From Calothrix sp. FI2-JRJ7 (GTDB taxonomy: Bacteria; Cyanobacteriota; Cyanobacteriia; Cyanobacteriales; Nostocaceae): a stretch of DNA of 64,000 bases. Position 1 is the stretch's first letter. The number at the start of each line of letters is the position of its first letter. A program made the translations under genes and the position numbers. The stretch lies in the NCBI GenBank assembly GCA_019359675.1, contig JAHHGX010000065.1, forward strand, positions 372,001 through 436,000. The letters are read 5' to 3'. Below, piece by piece: positions 42,518 to 54,115 of the stretch. The notes beneath the pieces were generated by a model, which was not told where the DNA came from, did no database searches, and saw only the letters and a program-made list of their open reading frames with translations.

Positions 42518-44665
42518 ATGGCACCACCAATTGTTAAGCGCTACTTAATAGCATTTGATAAATATAAATGGATAGGACTAGCAAGTTTTGCGCTAGTTGT
42601 TGCGGGTTCGACGGTAGTCGCGATGCAACCAGACCCACCTGCAAATTATGTAGGTGATGCTGCGTTAGCTTATTCAGGTCCACCAATCTCGTTTTCAGCA
42701 ATTGGTAGTGAAATTCAGCAGAAGGGACAAACTTTAACTGAAGCTGATTTATTGTCAGAACCAATTGTGCGGGTGTTGGTAGATAGAACAAGCTTAAAAC
42801 CGCAGCAGTTAGCAAATACAATTGCTATCGCGTTTCCCAAGCGTACAAAAACAGGCGAGTTAGAATCAAATATTATTGAGCTTAAATATCAAGATACCGA
42901 CCGCAAAAGAGCAGCAGAAGTTTTAACAATAATGTTAGAAGAATCTGTGAAATTGAGCTTAGACCGCAACACAAATCAATTAAAAACAATTATTAGTAAA
43001 ATCAATGAGCGTTTACCGGATGCAAAAAAAGAACTTGAAGCTGCTGAAAAAAAGCTTGAGCAATATGACCGTAAAGAGCGTCCAGCAATTTTAGCCGCAG
43101 AAAACGGCAGTTTATTGAGCGCTGTGACAGTCAGTCAAAACCAACAGCGTCAATTGGTGCAAACTTTGATTGGTATTGATGCTCAAATTCGTAGTCTCCA
43201 AGAAAAATTGGGTATGGACGCAACAAGCGCTTATGTATCTAGCGCGCTTAGTGCAGACCCAATATTAAATAATTTACGGGCCCAAATTTTTCAAATCAAG
43301 TCACAAATGGAGCCATTGCAAAAGGAAGTACGAGCTGAGTATCCAGCAATGGTACAGTTAAGGCGCCAGCTTGAAGCAGCAGAAAAGTTATTTAACGAGC
43401 GTGTCGCACAAGTAGCAACAGGTGGTGGTAATGCGGCACCTTTACCAGGAAGAGTAACAGACCAACTAGCTCGTAACAATTTAGACCCAGCGCGTCAAGA
43501 ACTAGCAAATCAACTAGTAGCGCTACAAACTCAACGTGATACACTGCGTCAGCAATTAGGTAACGAAACAAGTCAAGAAGCGCAACTGCGTCAACAATAT
43601 GCACTTATTCCTAATAAACAATTAGAGCGCTCGCGTTTAGAGCAGCAAGTAGTTCTTAAAAGGTCTATTTTCGACCAAATGCAGGTCAAACTTACCGATG
43701 CAAGAGCAGCGGAAGCAGAAACGGTAAGTAGTTTGAGTATTGCTCGTCCACCGCGAATTCTAGCCGATGCCAAACCACCTAAGAGCGTTCCCATTACCTT
43801 AGCAGCAGGTGGATTTTTCGGACTTGTGATTGGAGGTGGGGTGATATTCTTACTTGGTTCGCTCGAAGGTACCTTCAAAACCAAAGAAGATATTCGCGAC
43901 AACTTGAAACAAAAAGAAGTTGCGCTATTGGGAGAATTACCTTTATTACCATTTGATTACGGTAAAAATACGGTACCTGTAATTGTTTCACCCGATTCAG
44001 GATATTTAGAAATCTACGAAAAATTCCGTAGTAACCTGCGTCGAGTTGGAGGTAGCAATATCAAAGTAGTACTGGTAACGAGTACAGGCACAGGAGAAGG
44101 AAAAACAGTAAGTGCTTACAACTTAGGAATAGCCTGTGCGCGTGCTGGAAAACGCACTTTAATAATAGAAGCAGATTTACGTTCGCCTTCTTACTGTGAA
44201 TCATTAGGAGTTAGCATAGACCCAGATGCAACGACAGAACCGCTACGTTACTACGCGAGTTTAGGGGAATGCATTCGTCTAGTTCCCGAAGTAGAAAACC
44301 TATACATCGTTCCAAGTCCGGGGCCAGTAAGGAATTCAGCGGCAATATTAGAATCAAGCGAAATGCGGCGCCTAATGGAAGACGTGCGAGCGAGGTTTGA
44401 TTTCGTCATCTTAGACTCAAACCCCCTTGGTTTATCGAACGATGCCCTACTAATTCAACCTTACAGCGACGGTATGATATTAGTTGCACGACCCAACTTC
44501 ACACAAGAAAACGTATTTAGTGAAGCCATAGATCAGCTAGTTGAGTCAGAAATGAACTTAATAGGCGCCGTCGTCAACGGAGCAGAAGACATAGTTGTTA
44601 CCTCTCAACCAGTAACAACCCTAGAAGACGAAACCAATAAAGTCACAGTAAACGGCAGAAATTAA
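42518..44665 (+). CDS. Wzc-like polysaccharide copolymerase/tyrosine-kinase-type ATPase
   Basis: 715 aa: N-terminal Wzz domain with membrane helix (about 18-36), long periplasmic coiled coil (~150-420, e.g. LPDAKKELEAAEKKLEQYDRKE), second membrane helix (~430-448, LAAGGFFGLVIGGGVIFLLG), then a BY-kinase ATPase with Walker A TSTGTGEGKT (about 521-530), Walker A' IIEADLRSPS and Walker B FVILDSNPLG. The C-terminal tail (VTTLEDETNKVTVNGRN) has no tyrosine cluster, so classical autophosphorylation may be absent. It controls chain length and export with the upstream Wza-like protein. Confidence 0.88.
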   Translation: MAPPIVKRYLIAFDKYKWIGLASFALVVAGSTVVAMQPDPPANYVGDAALAYSGPPISFSAIGSEIQQKGQTLTEADLLSEPIVRVLVDRTSLKPQQLANTIAIAFPKRTKTGELESNIIELKYQDTDRKRAAEVLTIMLEESVKLSLDRNTNQLKTIISKINERLPDAKKELEAAEKKLEQYDRKERPAILAAENGSLLSAVTVSQNQQRQLVQTLIGIDAQIRSLQEKLGMDATSAYVSSALSADPILNNLRAQIFQIKSQMEPLQKEVRAEYPAMVQLRRQLEAAEKLFNERVAQVATGGGNAAPLPGRVTDQLARNNLDPARQELANQLVALQTQRDTLRQQLGNETSQEAQLRQQYALIPNKQLERSRLEQQVVLKRSIFDQMQVKLTDARAAEAETVSSLSIARPPRILADAKPPKSVPITLAAGGFFGLVIGGGVIFLLGSLEGTFKTKEDIRDNLKQKEVALLGELPLLPFDYGKNTVPVIVSPDSGYLEIYEKFRSNLRRVGGSNIKVVLVTSTGTGEGKTVSAYNLGIACARAGKRTLIIEADLRSPSYCESLGVSIDPDATTEPLRYYASLGECIRLVPEVENLYIVPSPGPVRNSAAILESSEMRRLMEDVRARFDFVILDSNPLGLSNDALLIQPYSDGMILVARPNFTQENVFSEAIDQLVESEMNLIGAVVNGAEDIVVTSQPVTTLEDETNKVTVNGRN

Positions 44666-44670
44666 AAATC

Positions 44671-44696
44671 TAGAGACGTTACATGTAACGTCTCTA
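44671..44696. repeat. 26-bp perfect palindrome, GTAGAGACG family
   Basis: Arms TAGAGACGTTACA / TGTAACGTCTCTA. Located between the convergent stops of the Wzc-like gene (44665) and the rhomboid gene (44700). Confidence 0.75.
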
Positions 44697-44699
44697 CAT

Positions 44700-45377
44700 C
44701 TAATATTCATCCTGCTTAAGCAAACCAAATATAGGGCCAAGAATAATACCAAACACAAACCCACCAATGTGTGCCCAATAGGCGACACCTCCACTTTCCA
44801 CGCTCATATTAGCTGCTGCTTGCAAACTAGCTAAACCAGATACAATATTATTAACCACAAAAAGTCCAATCAGCACTAATGCTGGTAGACGAATCGTAGT
44901 CACAAAAAAGAATAAAAATACTAGAGTTACAACTTGTGTTCGTGGAAAGCGTATAAGATAGGCGCCCAAAATACCTGCTATTGCACCACTGGCGCCTAAA
45001 GAAGGAATATTGCCATTTATATCAATTACCCACTGACACAACGCCGCCAAAGCACCACAACTTAAATAGAAAATTAGATACTTAAAGTGACCCATACGGT
45101 CTTCGATATTATTACCGAAAACCCATAAATACAGCATATTAGAGGCAAGATGCCACCAACCACCATGTAAAAATTGTGACGTAAATAACGTTACCCATTC
45201 AACATCAGGAAACCGAGTTAGCTGGCGTGGAATCACAGCATAAAGCTGCAAAAACTGGTCGAGTTGAGTTTCAGACAGGCGTAATTCGTGCAAAAACACC
45301 AGAACATTGATACCTATCAGCCCGTAAGTAATGTACGGGGTGATTCGCGTTGGATTTTCGTCGTATAGAGGAAACAC
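44700..45377 (-). CDS. Rhomboid-family intramembrane serine protease
   Basis: 225 aa with six or seven membrane helices. The catalytic Ser lies in GASGAIAGILGAYLI (about residue 132) and the His in AHIGGFVFGIILG (about 205); the conserved loop QFLHGGWWHLASNMLYLWVFG precedes them. It cleaves membrane proteins within the bilayer; substrate unknown. Start is GTG 45377 (VFPLYDENP). Confidence 0.93.
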   Translation of the reverse strand: MFPLYDENPTRITPYITYGLIGINVLVFLHELRLSETQLDQFLQLYAVIPRQLTRFPDVEWVTLFTSQFLHGGWWHLASNMLYLWVFGNNIEDRMGHFKYLIFYLSCGALAALCQWVIDINGNIPSLGASGAIAGILGAYLIRFPRTQVVTLVFLFFFVTTIRLPALVLIGLFVVNNIVSGLASLQAAANMSVESGGVAYWAHIGGFVFGIILGPIFGLLKQDEY

Positions 45378-45541
45378 AAGTGGTTTTTTCTATATTGTTA
45401 TAAATGCACTATAGCCTGAATCCTTATATAAGCATCGGTTATAGATATACATCTAAAGCAGTATTTCTTTAACTTTCTTAACAAAATTTTCTTGTGGTCT
45501 TGTGAAACGGGCATCCTTGCCCGTCCCCCCAATACAACATA

Positions 45542-46840
45542 CTATTTCAACAGCAAATAATACAACTGCCCATTACCACCAGTAACACCAGCTCTATTAC
45601 CAGCCATTTCACCAGTACCCATAAAATAATCAACTCTCCCAGGGCCTTTTATTGCACTACCAGTATCTTGGTCGAGAACAAAACGACTAACTTGGCGCCT
45701 AACCATACCTCCACCTGGTGCAGGAAATGGGAAAGCGTTGTTAACCAAAGCAAGGGCGCCTGGAGGCATTAGTGATTTATCGGTAGCAATCGAACGTTCG
45801 GCTGTTACGGGTACACCAATACTACCTGTTGCTGGGGCACCGTTAGTTTCTTTAAAGAAAACAAACCGCTCCCATTTAGGTAAATAAACATTCATATCTT
45901 CTGGTACGCGGCGGAAGTGACTAATTAGAGCAGGCATAGTAGCATTTTGAGGGTCTAATTTGCCGTCTTTAATTAATGCTCTACCAATACTCGTCCAAGG
46001 GTAGTCAGTGGCGCCTGCAAAACCGACACTCGTTTGGGTACCATCAGCGAGTCTTAGTTGGGCTGACCCTTGAATGTGAATCATGTAGGCATCTAAACGA
46101 TTGCGGAACCAGAACATTTCTGAGCCGCGTAATGGACTCTTGTCGCCTAATAACCCATTTTCCCCTTCGAGTTGCACTCGTGTAGGATGAGGTTTTGCCC
46201 ACTGGCTGAGGTCAATAGGAGCTTTATAAAGTGGGTACTTATACTGAGCAGAGCGAGTACGGCTAGCAGTATAAACAGGCTCATAATAAGCAGTAAACTT
46301 TACAGTACCATTACCGTCGTTACCGATTGACTTATAAAAATCAAACTCACGTTTAACAGCAGTTTGTAATTGTGCAGGTGACTTGGCGCTAACAACCAAT
46401 TGCCGAAACCGCACTAAACTTTTGCGTACCCGGTCAAGTGTAATTCCTTCAACAGGAAAATTTTGATACACTGTAGCCGCTCTCGGTGTATTCAAATAGC
46501 GCAAACTATAATCAATTGATGTCAATAACGCTTTGCGGTCTCCTGGCTTACCTTTGCTCCAAAAAAGTTGCTCATCCCAACCAGTACAACCGCGCGTGCA
46601 ATTTGGGTCTAACTTGACTAGTTTGAGCGGTTGAACAGGTTGAGGTTGAACTTCCCCTCCAGGTAATGGAACGCCTTGAGTGGGTGGTGGTAACTGGGGA
46701 GGTAATTGGGGTGGCAGTTGAGGTGGACTACTAGGAATTCGTATTGGAGGTAATGTTGGAACCTGAGCAACCACAGATAAAAGAGGTATAAAAGCGGCAA
46801 TACCTAGCAAACCCGAAAATAAAGCAAGCGTTTTTCTCAT
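45542..46840 (-). CDS. mltA: MltA, membrane-bound lytic murein transglycosylase A
   Basis: 432-aa exported protein: signal peptide (TLALFSGLLGIAAFIPLLSVVAQ), Pro-rich low-complexity spacer (PPQLPPQLPPQLPPPTQG), MltA barrel domain (FTAYYEPVYTASRTRSAQYKYPLY; FWFRNRLDAYMIHIQGSAQLRLADG) and C-terminal 3D domain with catalytic-type Asp residues (RFVLDQDTGSAIKGPGRVDYFMGTGEMAGNRAG). It cleaves peptidoglycan to 1,6-anhydro-muropeptides. The lipobox of E. coli MltA is missing. Lies 3 bases after a small upstream gene, so cotranscribed. Confidence 0.93.
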   Translation of the reverse strand: MRKTLALFSGLLGIAAFIPLLSVVAQVPTLPPIRIPSSPPQLPPQLPPQLPPPTQGVPLPGGEVQPQPVQPLKLVKLDPNCTRGCTGWDEQLFWSKGKPGDRKALLTSIDYSLRYLNTPRAATVYQNFPVEGITLDRVRKSLVRFRQLVVSAKSPAQLQTAVKREFDFYKSIGNDGNGTVKFTAYYEPVYTASRTRSAQYKYPLYKAPIDLSQWAKPHPTRVQLEGENGLLGDKSPLRGSEMFWFRNRLDAYMIHIQGSAQLRLADGTQTSVGFAGATDYPWTSIGRALIKDGKLDPQNATMPALISHFRRVPEDMNVYLPKWERFVFFKETNGAPATGSIGVPVTAERSIATDKSLMPPGALALVNNAFPFPAPGGGMVRRQVSRFVLDQDTGSAIKGPGRVDYFMGTGEMAGNRAGVTGGNGQLYYLLLK

Positions 46841-46843
46841 CGT

Positions 46844-47098
46844 TTAAGTAAATCGTTCGACACTAGAGCTAAAAATAGGCTCAACGCGAATTGCCACGAC
46901 TCTGGAAGGTCGGACAACCATGTATTCACCTTGAATATTTTTTATAGGGACGCTGATGAAATCATCCGAAGCGGCCTTGGGCATCAATTCGCCACTGTAC
47001 CACTTTTGGAATTCTTGAATCGTAGGGAAGCGTACTTCCTCCCTATGACCGCTTTCCATCATCATATGTACTACGTATTCGTTCGGTGTTCTAGGCAT
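46844..47098 (-). CDS. Conserved small hypothetical protein (84 aa), mltA operon
   Basis: MPRTPNEYVVHMMMESGHREEVRFPTIQEFQKWYSGELMPK followed by short strands (DFISVPIKNIQGEYMVVRPSRVVAIRVEPIF). Soluble, single small alpha/beta domain. Its stop is 3 bases upstream of the mltA ATG, strongly suggesting translational coupling. Function unknown. Confidence 0.75.
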   Translation of the reverse strand: MPRTPNEYVVHMMMESGHREEVRFPTIQEFQKWYSGELMPKAASDDFISVPIKNIQGEYMVVRPSRVVAIRVEPIFSSSVERFT

Positions 47099-47170
47099 AG
47101 GTTGAATAATTTATAAATACATCCAACCCCTTTTTAACTTCCCAACTCACTGAATGGGAAGAGCAAAACA

Positions 47171-47329
47171 ATGGTACTTTATGCTATTTCTCATTTAGAC
47201 GCTCGTTTACCCAAATACAGTTCCCCCGAATGGTTAAGTAAATTAACTAAAACCAATAAGCATAATAGTTTTTACACTTCCCATCAATCCGCATACAATA
47301 TTTTTGATACTGTGCGAGGTACATACTAG
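47171..47329 (+). CDS. Small ORF (52 aa) immediately upstream of the DUF1868 gene
   Basis: ATG 47171 preceded by GGAAGAG; translates to MVLYAISHLDARLPKYSSPE followed by WLSKLTKTNKHNSF and ends at TAG one base before the GTG of the next gene. Composition is protein-like and the tight junction suggests translational coupling, but I do not recognise it and it could be chance. Confidence 0.4.
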   Translation: MVLYAISHLDARLPKYSSPEWLSKLTKTNKHNSFYTSHQSAYNIFDTVRGTY

Positions 47330-47330
47330 G

Positions 47331-48122
47331 GTGGACGACGATTATCAGACTTATTTAAACCGATTAGCGCGCATGACGCTGCCTGAGTCTTACCAAACTC
47401 AAGTTCAACACATTCATGAGTCCTACAAATACTCTTCGGCGCCTAATGGATCCCGACAACCTACCCCATTTCCGGGTTATACAATCATTACCCCACCAAA
47501 CGAGGATGATAAGAATAATGCTAACTTCTATGCTGCGTTACAGGAATACCAATCTCAAATACTAGATTTATCAGTGAGTACGGAGTTTATTGTACCATTG
47601 CCATCTACGAGTTTTCACTTAACTGTTGCTGATTTAATATGGGATAGTGCTTACCGCGACGAGCATTCACGCAATCCTAATTACGAATCAGATTTACAAT
47701 CATGCTGCGCCAAAATATTTGATACATACAAACAAACGGCGCCTGCAAATAATGAGATTCGGTTTGGCGTACTAGGAGTAATGGTAATGCCAAGGGCAAT
47801 TGGTGTTTGTTTGGCGCCAAGTACACGCAGCAGCTACGAGCAAATAATTAATTTTCGTCGCACTTTATACCAAAATCCTCAATTAATGAGTTTAGGTATC
47901 GAACAAAACTACCATTTAACGGCTCATATTACCCTAGGTTACTTTGGAGAAGTGGCGCCTGACTTAGACCGTACATCTTTAGCCGAAAAAATAACCGACT
48001 TCAATCAGAAATGGCTAGGAAACCTCCCCGAATTCGTAGTACATCGTGCTGAACTACGAAAATTCGACGACATGACTCGCTATTATCGTCAACCCGAATG
48101 GGCAGCAATTGATTTTTCTTGA
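47331..48122 (+). CDS. DUF1868 family protein (2H phosphoesterase-like)
   Basis: A 263-aa protein starting VDDDYQTYLNRLARMTLPESYQ (GTG 47331; TTG 47304 rejected). Two His-hydrophobic-Thr motifs, FHLTVADLIW (about 97) and AHITLGYFGE (about 200), define the 2H phosphoesterase superfamily that cleaves cyclic phosphates on RNA ends or nucleotides. PFPGYTIITPP and VMPRAIGVCLAPS are typical DUF1868 blocks. Substrate unknown. Confidence 0.85.
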   Translation: MDDDYQTYLNRLARMTLPESYQTQVQHIHESYKYSSAPNGSRQPTPFPGYTIITPPNEDDKNNANFYAALQEYQSQILDLSVSTEFIVPLPSTSFHLTVADLIWDSAYRDEHSRNPNYESDLQSCCAKIFDTYKQTAPANNEIRFGVLGVMVMPRAIGVCLAPSTRSSYEQIINFRRTLYQNPQLMSLGIEQNYHLTAHITLGYFGEVAPDLDRTSLAEKITDFNQKWLGNLPEFVVHRAELRKFDDMTRYYRQPEWAAIDFS

Positions 48123-48129
48123 ATAGTAA

Positions 48130-48145
48130 GGTGGCTGAAGCCACC
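48130..48145. terminator. GGTGGC-TGAA-GCCACC hairpin after the DUF1868 gene
   Basis: Perfect 6-bp GC-rich stem, tetraloop TGAA, 7 bases after the stop; no T-run. Adjacent CTCCTAA heptads (48149-48165) are a short STRR. Confidence 0.45.
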
Positions 48146-48169
48146 CTACTCCTAACTCCTAACTCGTAA

Positions 48170-48228
48170 GGTGCGTGACGCTACTAGCTCATTAGTTTTA
48201 CTTTACGATTGTTATGGCGTCACGCACC
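48170..48228. repeat. GGTGCGTGACGC...GCGTCACGCACC hairpin element
   Basis: 12-bp perfect arms 35 bases apart directly upstream of surE. Best-preserved member of the family with copies at 25544 and 38533. Confidence 0.7.
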
Positions 48229-48248
48229 CTACCTTTATACTCTTCCAC

Positions 48249-48929
48249 ATGACTTTTATTCTTACCAACGACGACGGTATCGACGCTCCAGGAATTCAAG
48301 CACTATTAAAAGCCGTAGAAGGTTACGAAACAATTATCGCCGCTCCTTCATCGCATCAGTCAGGTTGTGGACATCAAGTAACTACTACGCACTCAATACC
48401 ACTTTTACAGCGTTCCGAACGTGAATATGCTATTGGTGGCACACCTGCTGACTGTTCCCGAATCGCATTAACTCATATTTGTAAAGGCGCCAAATATGTA
48501 TTATCAGGTATCAACGCAGGCGGTAACTTAGGTGTTGATGCGTACATTTCTGGTACCGTCGCCGCAGTTCGTGAAGCGGCAATGCTAGGTGTACCGGGCA
48601 TAGCAATTTCACACTACCGTAAAGGTAAACTCAACTACAACTGGGATGCAGCATCAAAATTTACCACAAAAGTTTTGGAAGAATTATTAAATCGTTCATG
48701 GGAACCTGGCACATTTTGGAACGTAAACTTACCGCACTTGCAACCAGGTGAACCAGAACCAGAAATAATATTCTGCCAACCTTGTACTAAACCCTTACCC
48801 GTAAATTACCGCATTGAAGGCAACGAGTTTTATTACGTTGGTGACTACAGCAAACGCGAACGCACAAAAGGAAGCGATGTTGAAGTTTGCTTTTCAGGCA
48901 ACATCGCAGTCACTCAATTAAAAGTTTAA
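48249..48929 (+). CDS. surE: SurE, 5'/3'-nucleotidase
   Basis: A 226-aa protein starting MTFILTNDDGIDAPGIQAL with the metal-binding Asp pair (NDDG), then IIAAPSSHQSGCGHQVT, AIGGTPADCSRIAL and LSGINAGGNLGVDAYISGTVAAVREAAMLG, all canonical SurE. It dephosphorylates nucleoside monophosphates (and short polyphosphate in some species). ATG 48249 is certain from homology; the open frame further upstream is repeat DNA. Its TAA overlaps the stop of the convergent nuclease gene within a TTAA palindrome. Confidence 0.93.
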   Translation: MTFILTNDDGIDAPGIQALLKAVEGYETIIAAPSSHQSGCGHQVTTTHSIPLLQRSEREYAIGGTPADCSRIALTHICKGAKYVLSGINAGGNLGVDAYISGTVAAVREAAMLGVPGIAISHYRKGKLNYNWDAASKFTTKVLEELLNRSWEPGTFWNVNLPHLQPGEPEPEIIFCQPCTKPLPVNYRIEGNEFYYVGDYSKRERTKGSDVEVCFSGNIAVTQLKV

Positions 48930-49438
48930 CGAAAATTGAACTTACTTTGAGCTTGTTCTATCAATTCTATTAATGTAGCCCTATCCCATAACTCGATATT
49001 ATTGCATTCGGCTAGTTCGCGAGCTTTTTTAGTGAAAAAATTATTAGTAATTACTATCCCTAGGTTTGCATGGTAAGGTTTAATTGCTCCTAAAACTTCT
49101 TGTACAGCGTCACTTCCTACACGTTTACTATACCTTTTGGCTTGAGCAACTATTTTAAGATTATCTATTATGATTACAGAATCAGCCCCAAAATCTCCTG
49201 TAGCCCGAGTTACATATGCATGATATCCAAGTTTATTCAAAAGAAATACGAAAAATTCTTCAAATTGTTGCCCAGTCATTTTGTCAACACGTTGAAGAAT
49301 TTGCATACAATTTAATTTCAAATCCTCAATCCCAAATTCTACTTTTTCTATCTTTTCCTTTTTGTCTGGCTTGTAATAACGATTGATATCTGAATTGATC
49401 ACCAATGCTAACAAGATAAACAAAATCCAAAATTCCAT
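48926..49438 (-). CDS. Membrane-anchored Mrr-like restriction endonuclease domain protein
   Basis: 170 aa. Residues 2-16 are hydrophobic (EFWILFILLALVINS), predicting an N-terminal anchor. Then comes a coil and an Mrr_cat PD-(D/E)XK domain: TGQQFEEFFVFLLNKLGYHAYVTRATGDFGADSVIIIDNLKIVAQAKRYSKRVGSDAVQEVLGAI, with the D-GAD...QAKR active-site pattern intact. Such proteins cut modified DNA or act in defence; the anchored form is less usual. Single gene without a methylase neighbour. Confidence 0.85.
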   Translation of the reverse strand: MEFWILFILLALVINSDINRYYKPDKKEKIEKVEFGIEDLKLNCMQILQRVDKMTGQQFEEFFVFLLNKLGYHAYVTRATGDFGADSVIIIDNLKIVAQAKRYSKRVGSDAVQEVLGAIKPYHANLGIVITNNFFTKKARELAECNNIELWDRATLIELIEQAQSKFNFR

Positions 49439-49618
49439 ATTTATGAGTGATACTTTATTTACAAAAATTTGCCGTATTTAAATTTTGGTTAGAAGACTCT
49501 AAAACTCTTCTTTTCTCTACTGTGTCTCTGTAGGAAAAGGAGAAAGCGACTTTTACCTAAATTTATTATTCCCAGATAAATTAAAAAATTATCACGATAA
49601 AAAATATTAAACAAAAAA

Positions 49619-49640
49619 GAGTAGGCGCCATGTCCTACCC
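49619..49640 (-). terminator. Rho-independent terminator of ndhD1
   Basis: On the reverse strand GGGTAGG and CCTACTC pair (one G-T) around ACATGGCG, followed by TTTTTTG. It lies about 30 bases after the ndhD1 stop. Confidence 0.65.
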
Positions 49641-49670
49641 TAAAAAATTAATGAAATTTGAGAAATATTA

Positions 49671-51242
49671 TTATTCGCTTATAGCAGGCGCCTTAAGCGA
49701 AACGTATGGTGATTCTTTTTGTGCTATCGTAGGCACTGAATCACGTAATCTTGCGGTTAGCTGTACCGTAGTGGAATCGTAAACTTGGGTTAACATCTTA
49801 GGATATAAACCAATTCCAATAATGGGTACCAACAAACAAGCAATAATGAAAATTTCGCGTGGTTCAGCATCGATAAGGTTTTGATGCGATACGAGTTCTT
49901 CATTTTCCTTACCATAGAAAATCTCGCGCAGCATCGACAGCAAGTAAATTGGGGTAAGAATAACACCAATTGCCATCAAGAAGATTACAATCACTTTAAA
50001 AGTTGGGCTATAAGCATCGCTAGTTGCGAAACCAACAAATACCATCAATTCAGCAACGAAACCGCTCATTCCAGGCAATGCCAAAGATGCCAGCGAACAA
50101 GTTGTAAACATCGCGAAAATTCTACCCATACGCTTACCAACACCACCCATTTCATCAAGCATCAGCGTGTGAGTACGGTCGTATGTGGCGCCAACAAGGA
50201 AGAATAAACTAGCCCCTATCAAACCATGAGATATCATTTGGAGTACGGCGCCGTTTAAACCCAAATCGGTAAATGTAGCAATACCAATAGTTACAAACCC
50301 CATGTGCGAAATCGAAGAATAGGCGATTTTACGCTTGAGGTTACGTTGGGCAAACGATGTTAAAGCAGCGTAGATAATATTTACGACACCTAATATCACC
50401 AGTACAGGCGCAAAATAAGCATGAGCATCAGGTAACATCTGAGCATTCATGCGAATTAACGCATATCCACCCATTTTCAGCAGAATACCAGCAAGCAACA
50501 TGTGGACAGGTGCTGTTGCTTCACCATGAGCATCGGGTAGCCAAGTGTGGAGAGGAATGATAGGTAATTTTACCGCGTAGGCAATTAAAAAGGCGCCGTA
50601 AAGCAAAAGTTCAACATTGAGCGCATAGTCTTTAAGTCCTAACGCTTGCATGTTAAATGTCACCGTATCGCCATAAAATCCCATTGTTAGGGCAGCGAGT
50701 AAAATAAACAGCGACCCACCTGCTGTGTACAAAATAAACTTGGTTGCAGCATACTGTCTCTTCTTACCACCCCATATAGACAGCAAGAAGTACACAGGTA
50801 CAAGTTCAAGTTCCCATACCAGGAAAAACAGCAGCATATCCTGCACAGCGAATACGGCTATTTGTCCACCGTACATCGCCAAAATTAAGAAGTAAAATAG
50901 CCTTGGTTTCAGGGTTACAGGCCATGCAGCCAAAATTGCCAGTGTCGTAATAAACCCTGTCAAAATAATAAGGGGCATCGACAAGCCGTCTGCCCCTAAT
51001 GACCAATTCAAATCAAGTTGTGGGACCCAAGGGTAGCTTTCTACCAACTGCAAATCTGGATTAGAAAAATCATATCCGGTGTAAAATGCAGCAACAATCA
51101 ATGCAAAATCAACCAGTCCAACGATTAGCGCGAACCAGCGTACTGTTTTGCCATCTTTATCCGGGATAATTGGTACTAGTAGCGACGCCGCAATCGGCAA
51201 AAGAATAATCGTCGTCAGCCACGGGAAATGAGCTGTATTCAT
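49671..51242 (-). CDS. ndhD1: NdhD1, NAD(P)H-quinone oxidoreductase subunit 4
   Basis: A 523-aa antiporter-like membrane subunit of thylakoid NDH-1 with ~14 helices. Key residues are in [17 protein letters not shown] (Glu of TM5), [17 protein letters not shown], and [19 protein letters not shown]-like [17 protein letters not shown] (TM7-8 Lys/His proton path). It pumps protons in cyclic electron flow and respiration. Pairing with ndhF1 next door and the sequence start [19 protein letters not shown] identify the D1 isoform (NDH-1L) rather than the CO2-uptake isoforms D3/D4, moderately surely. Confidence 0.92.
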   Translation of the reverse strand: MNTAHFPWLTTIILLPIAASLLVPIIPDKDGKTVRWFALIVGLVDFALIVAAFYTGYDFSNPDLQLVESYPWVPQLDLNWSLGADGLSMPLIILTGFITTLAILAAWPVTLKPRLFYFLILAMYGGQIAVFAVQDMLLFFLVWELELVPVYFLLSIWGGKKRQYAATKFILYTAGGSLFILLAALTMGFYGDTVTFNMQALGLKDYALNVELLLYGAFLIAYAVKLPIIPLHTWLPDAHGEATAPVHMLLAGILLKMGGYALIRMNAQMLPDAHAYFAPVLVILGVVNIIYAALTSFAQRNLKRKIAYSSISHMGFVTIGIATFTDLGLNGAVLQMISHGLIGASLFFLVGATYDRTHTLMLDEMGGVGKRMGRIFAMFTTCSLASLALPGMSGFVAELMVFVGFATSDAYSPTFKVIVIFLMAIGVILTPIYLLSMLREIFYGKENEELVSHQNLIDAEPREIFIIACLLVPIIGIGLYPKMLTQVYDSTTVQLTARLRDSVPTIAQKESPYVSLKAPAISE

Positions 51243-51439
51243 CGGAAGTTTTTGAGTAACGAATAATCAAGTTTCGGCTATCATCCACTAGCTATTTAGT
51301 AGCAGTTTTTTTTAGCTTTCGCCCAGATTGTTAGGTTGATTTAATAAAAATGAAAAAACATGAAGGATAATTACACACTCCCCCATGTTTACGTTAAGTA
51401 TTATTAAAATTTTTGTAGATTTGACATCCCTCGTTAGAT

Positions 51440-51491
51440 GTAGAGACGTGTAAACCGGAGGTTTTCCCGCAGGGATTAATCGCGTCTCTAC
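51440..51491. repeat. GTAGAGACG...CGTCTCTAC inverted repeat with insert, between ndhF1 and ndhD1
   Basis: 9-bp arms at 51440-51448 and 51483-51491 with a 34-base interior. Located just after the ndhF1 stop (51510), so it may reduce readthrough into ndhD1. Confidence 0.6.
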
Positions 51492-51509
51492 GCCAACATG
51501 GCGCCATTA

Positions 51510-53597
<2,088 letters not shown>

Positions 53598-54115
53598 CAC
53601 TGGCGCCTACTTTTAGAATTCACAGATTAAGTTATTTGTCGGAACTGTTAATAATTGTGACACACACCTTTATTCATAAAATACCCCACCAGAAAGGAAT
53701 CGGGTGGGTAGTTAAGCCAATGTTTAGATTTTGAACAGATTGTTGGGGTGACAAATTTTGAGTCCTGTACAATAAGACACAAATTATTTTCGTGATATAG
53801 AAAATATTTTACTGGCACCGAAAATAAACCTCGCTGTCTCAAGACTCTATTTCAAACTTAACCCATGATTAAAGCTTTCTACTTGACCATCTTATCTAAC
53901 CATAAATTTGGCGAAAGTCTCATAACGCTTAGTGATGACAAATATTACTAATATACTTGGCATCACTAGATGTCACGTGGGTAAAGCAAGCAGCTTATTA
54001 GTCAATGAATGTCTATTTTATCTATTTGAGATTTATATTCAATTTTTAAATGTGTCAAAAATTTGTAGTGCCAACTACATATGTAAGCACCCTGGAAAGT
54101 AAAAAGAATTGGAAG
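53598..54115. other. Upstream region of ndhF1
   Basis: About 515 AT-rich bases between the thioredoxin gene and ndhF1, both on the reverse strand. It should contain the ndhF1 promoter; I see no ORF and no clear regulator site. Confidence 0.4.

Noticed and set aside
48171-48248. N-terminal extension of SurE
   Set aside because: The extension is encoded by the GGTGCGTGACGC hairpin element; SurE proteins start at MTFILTNDDG-like sequence.
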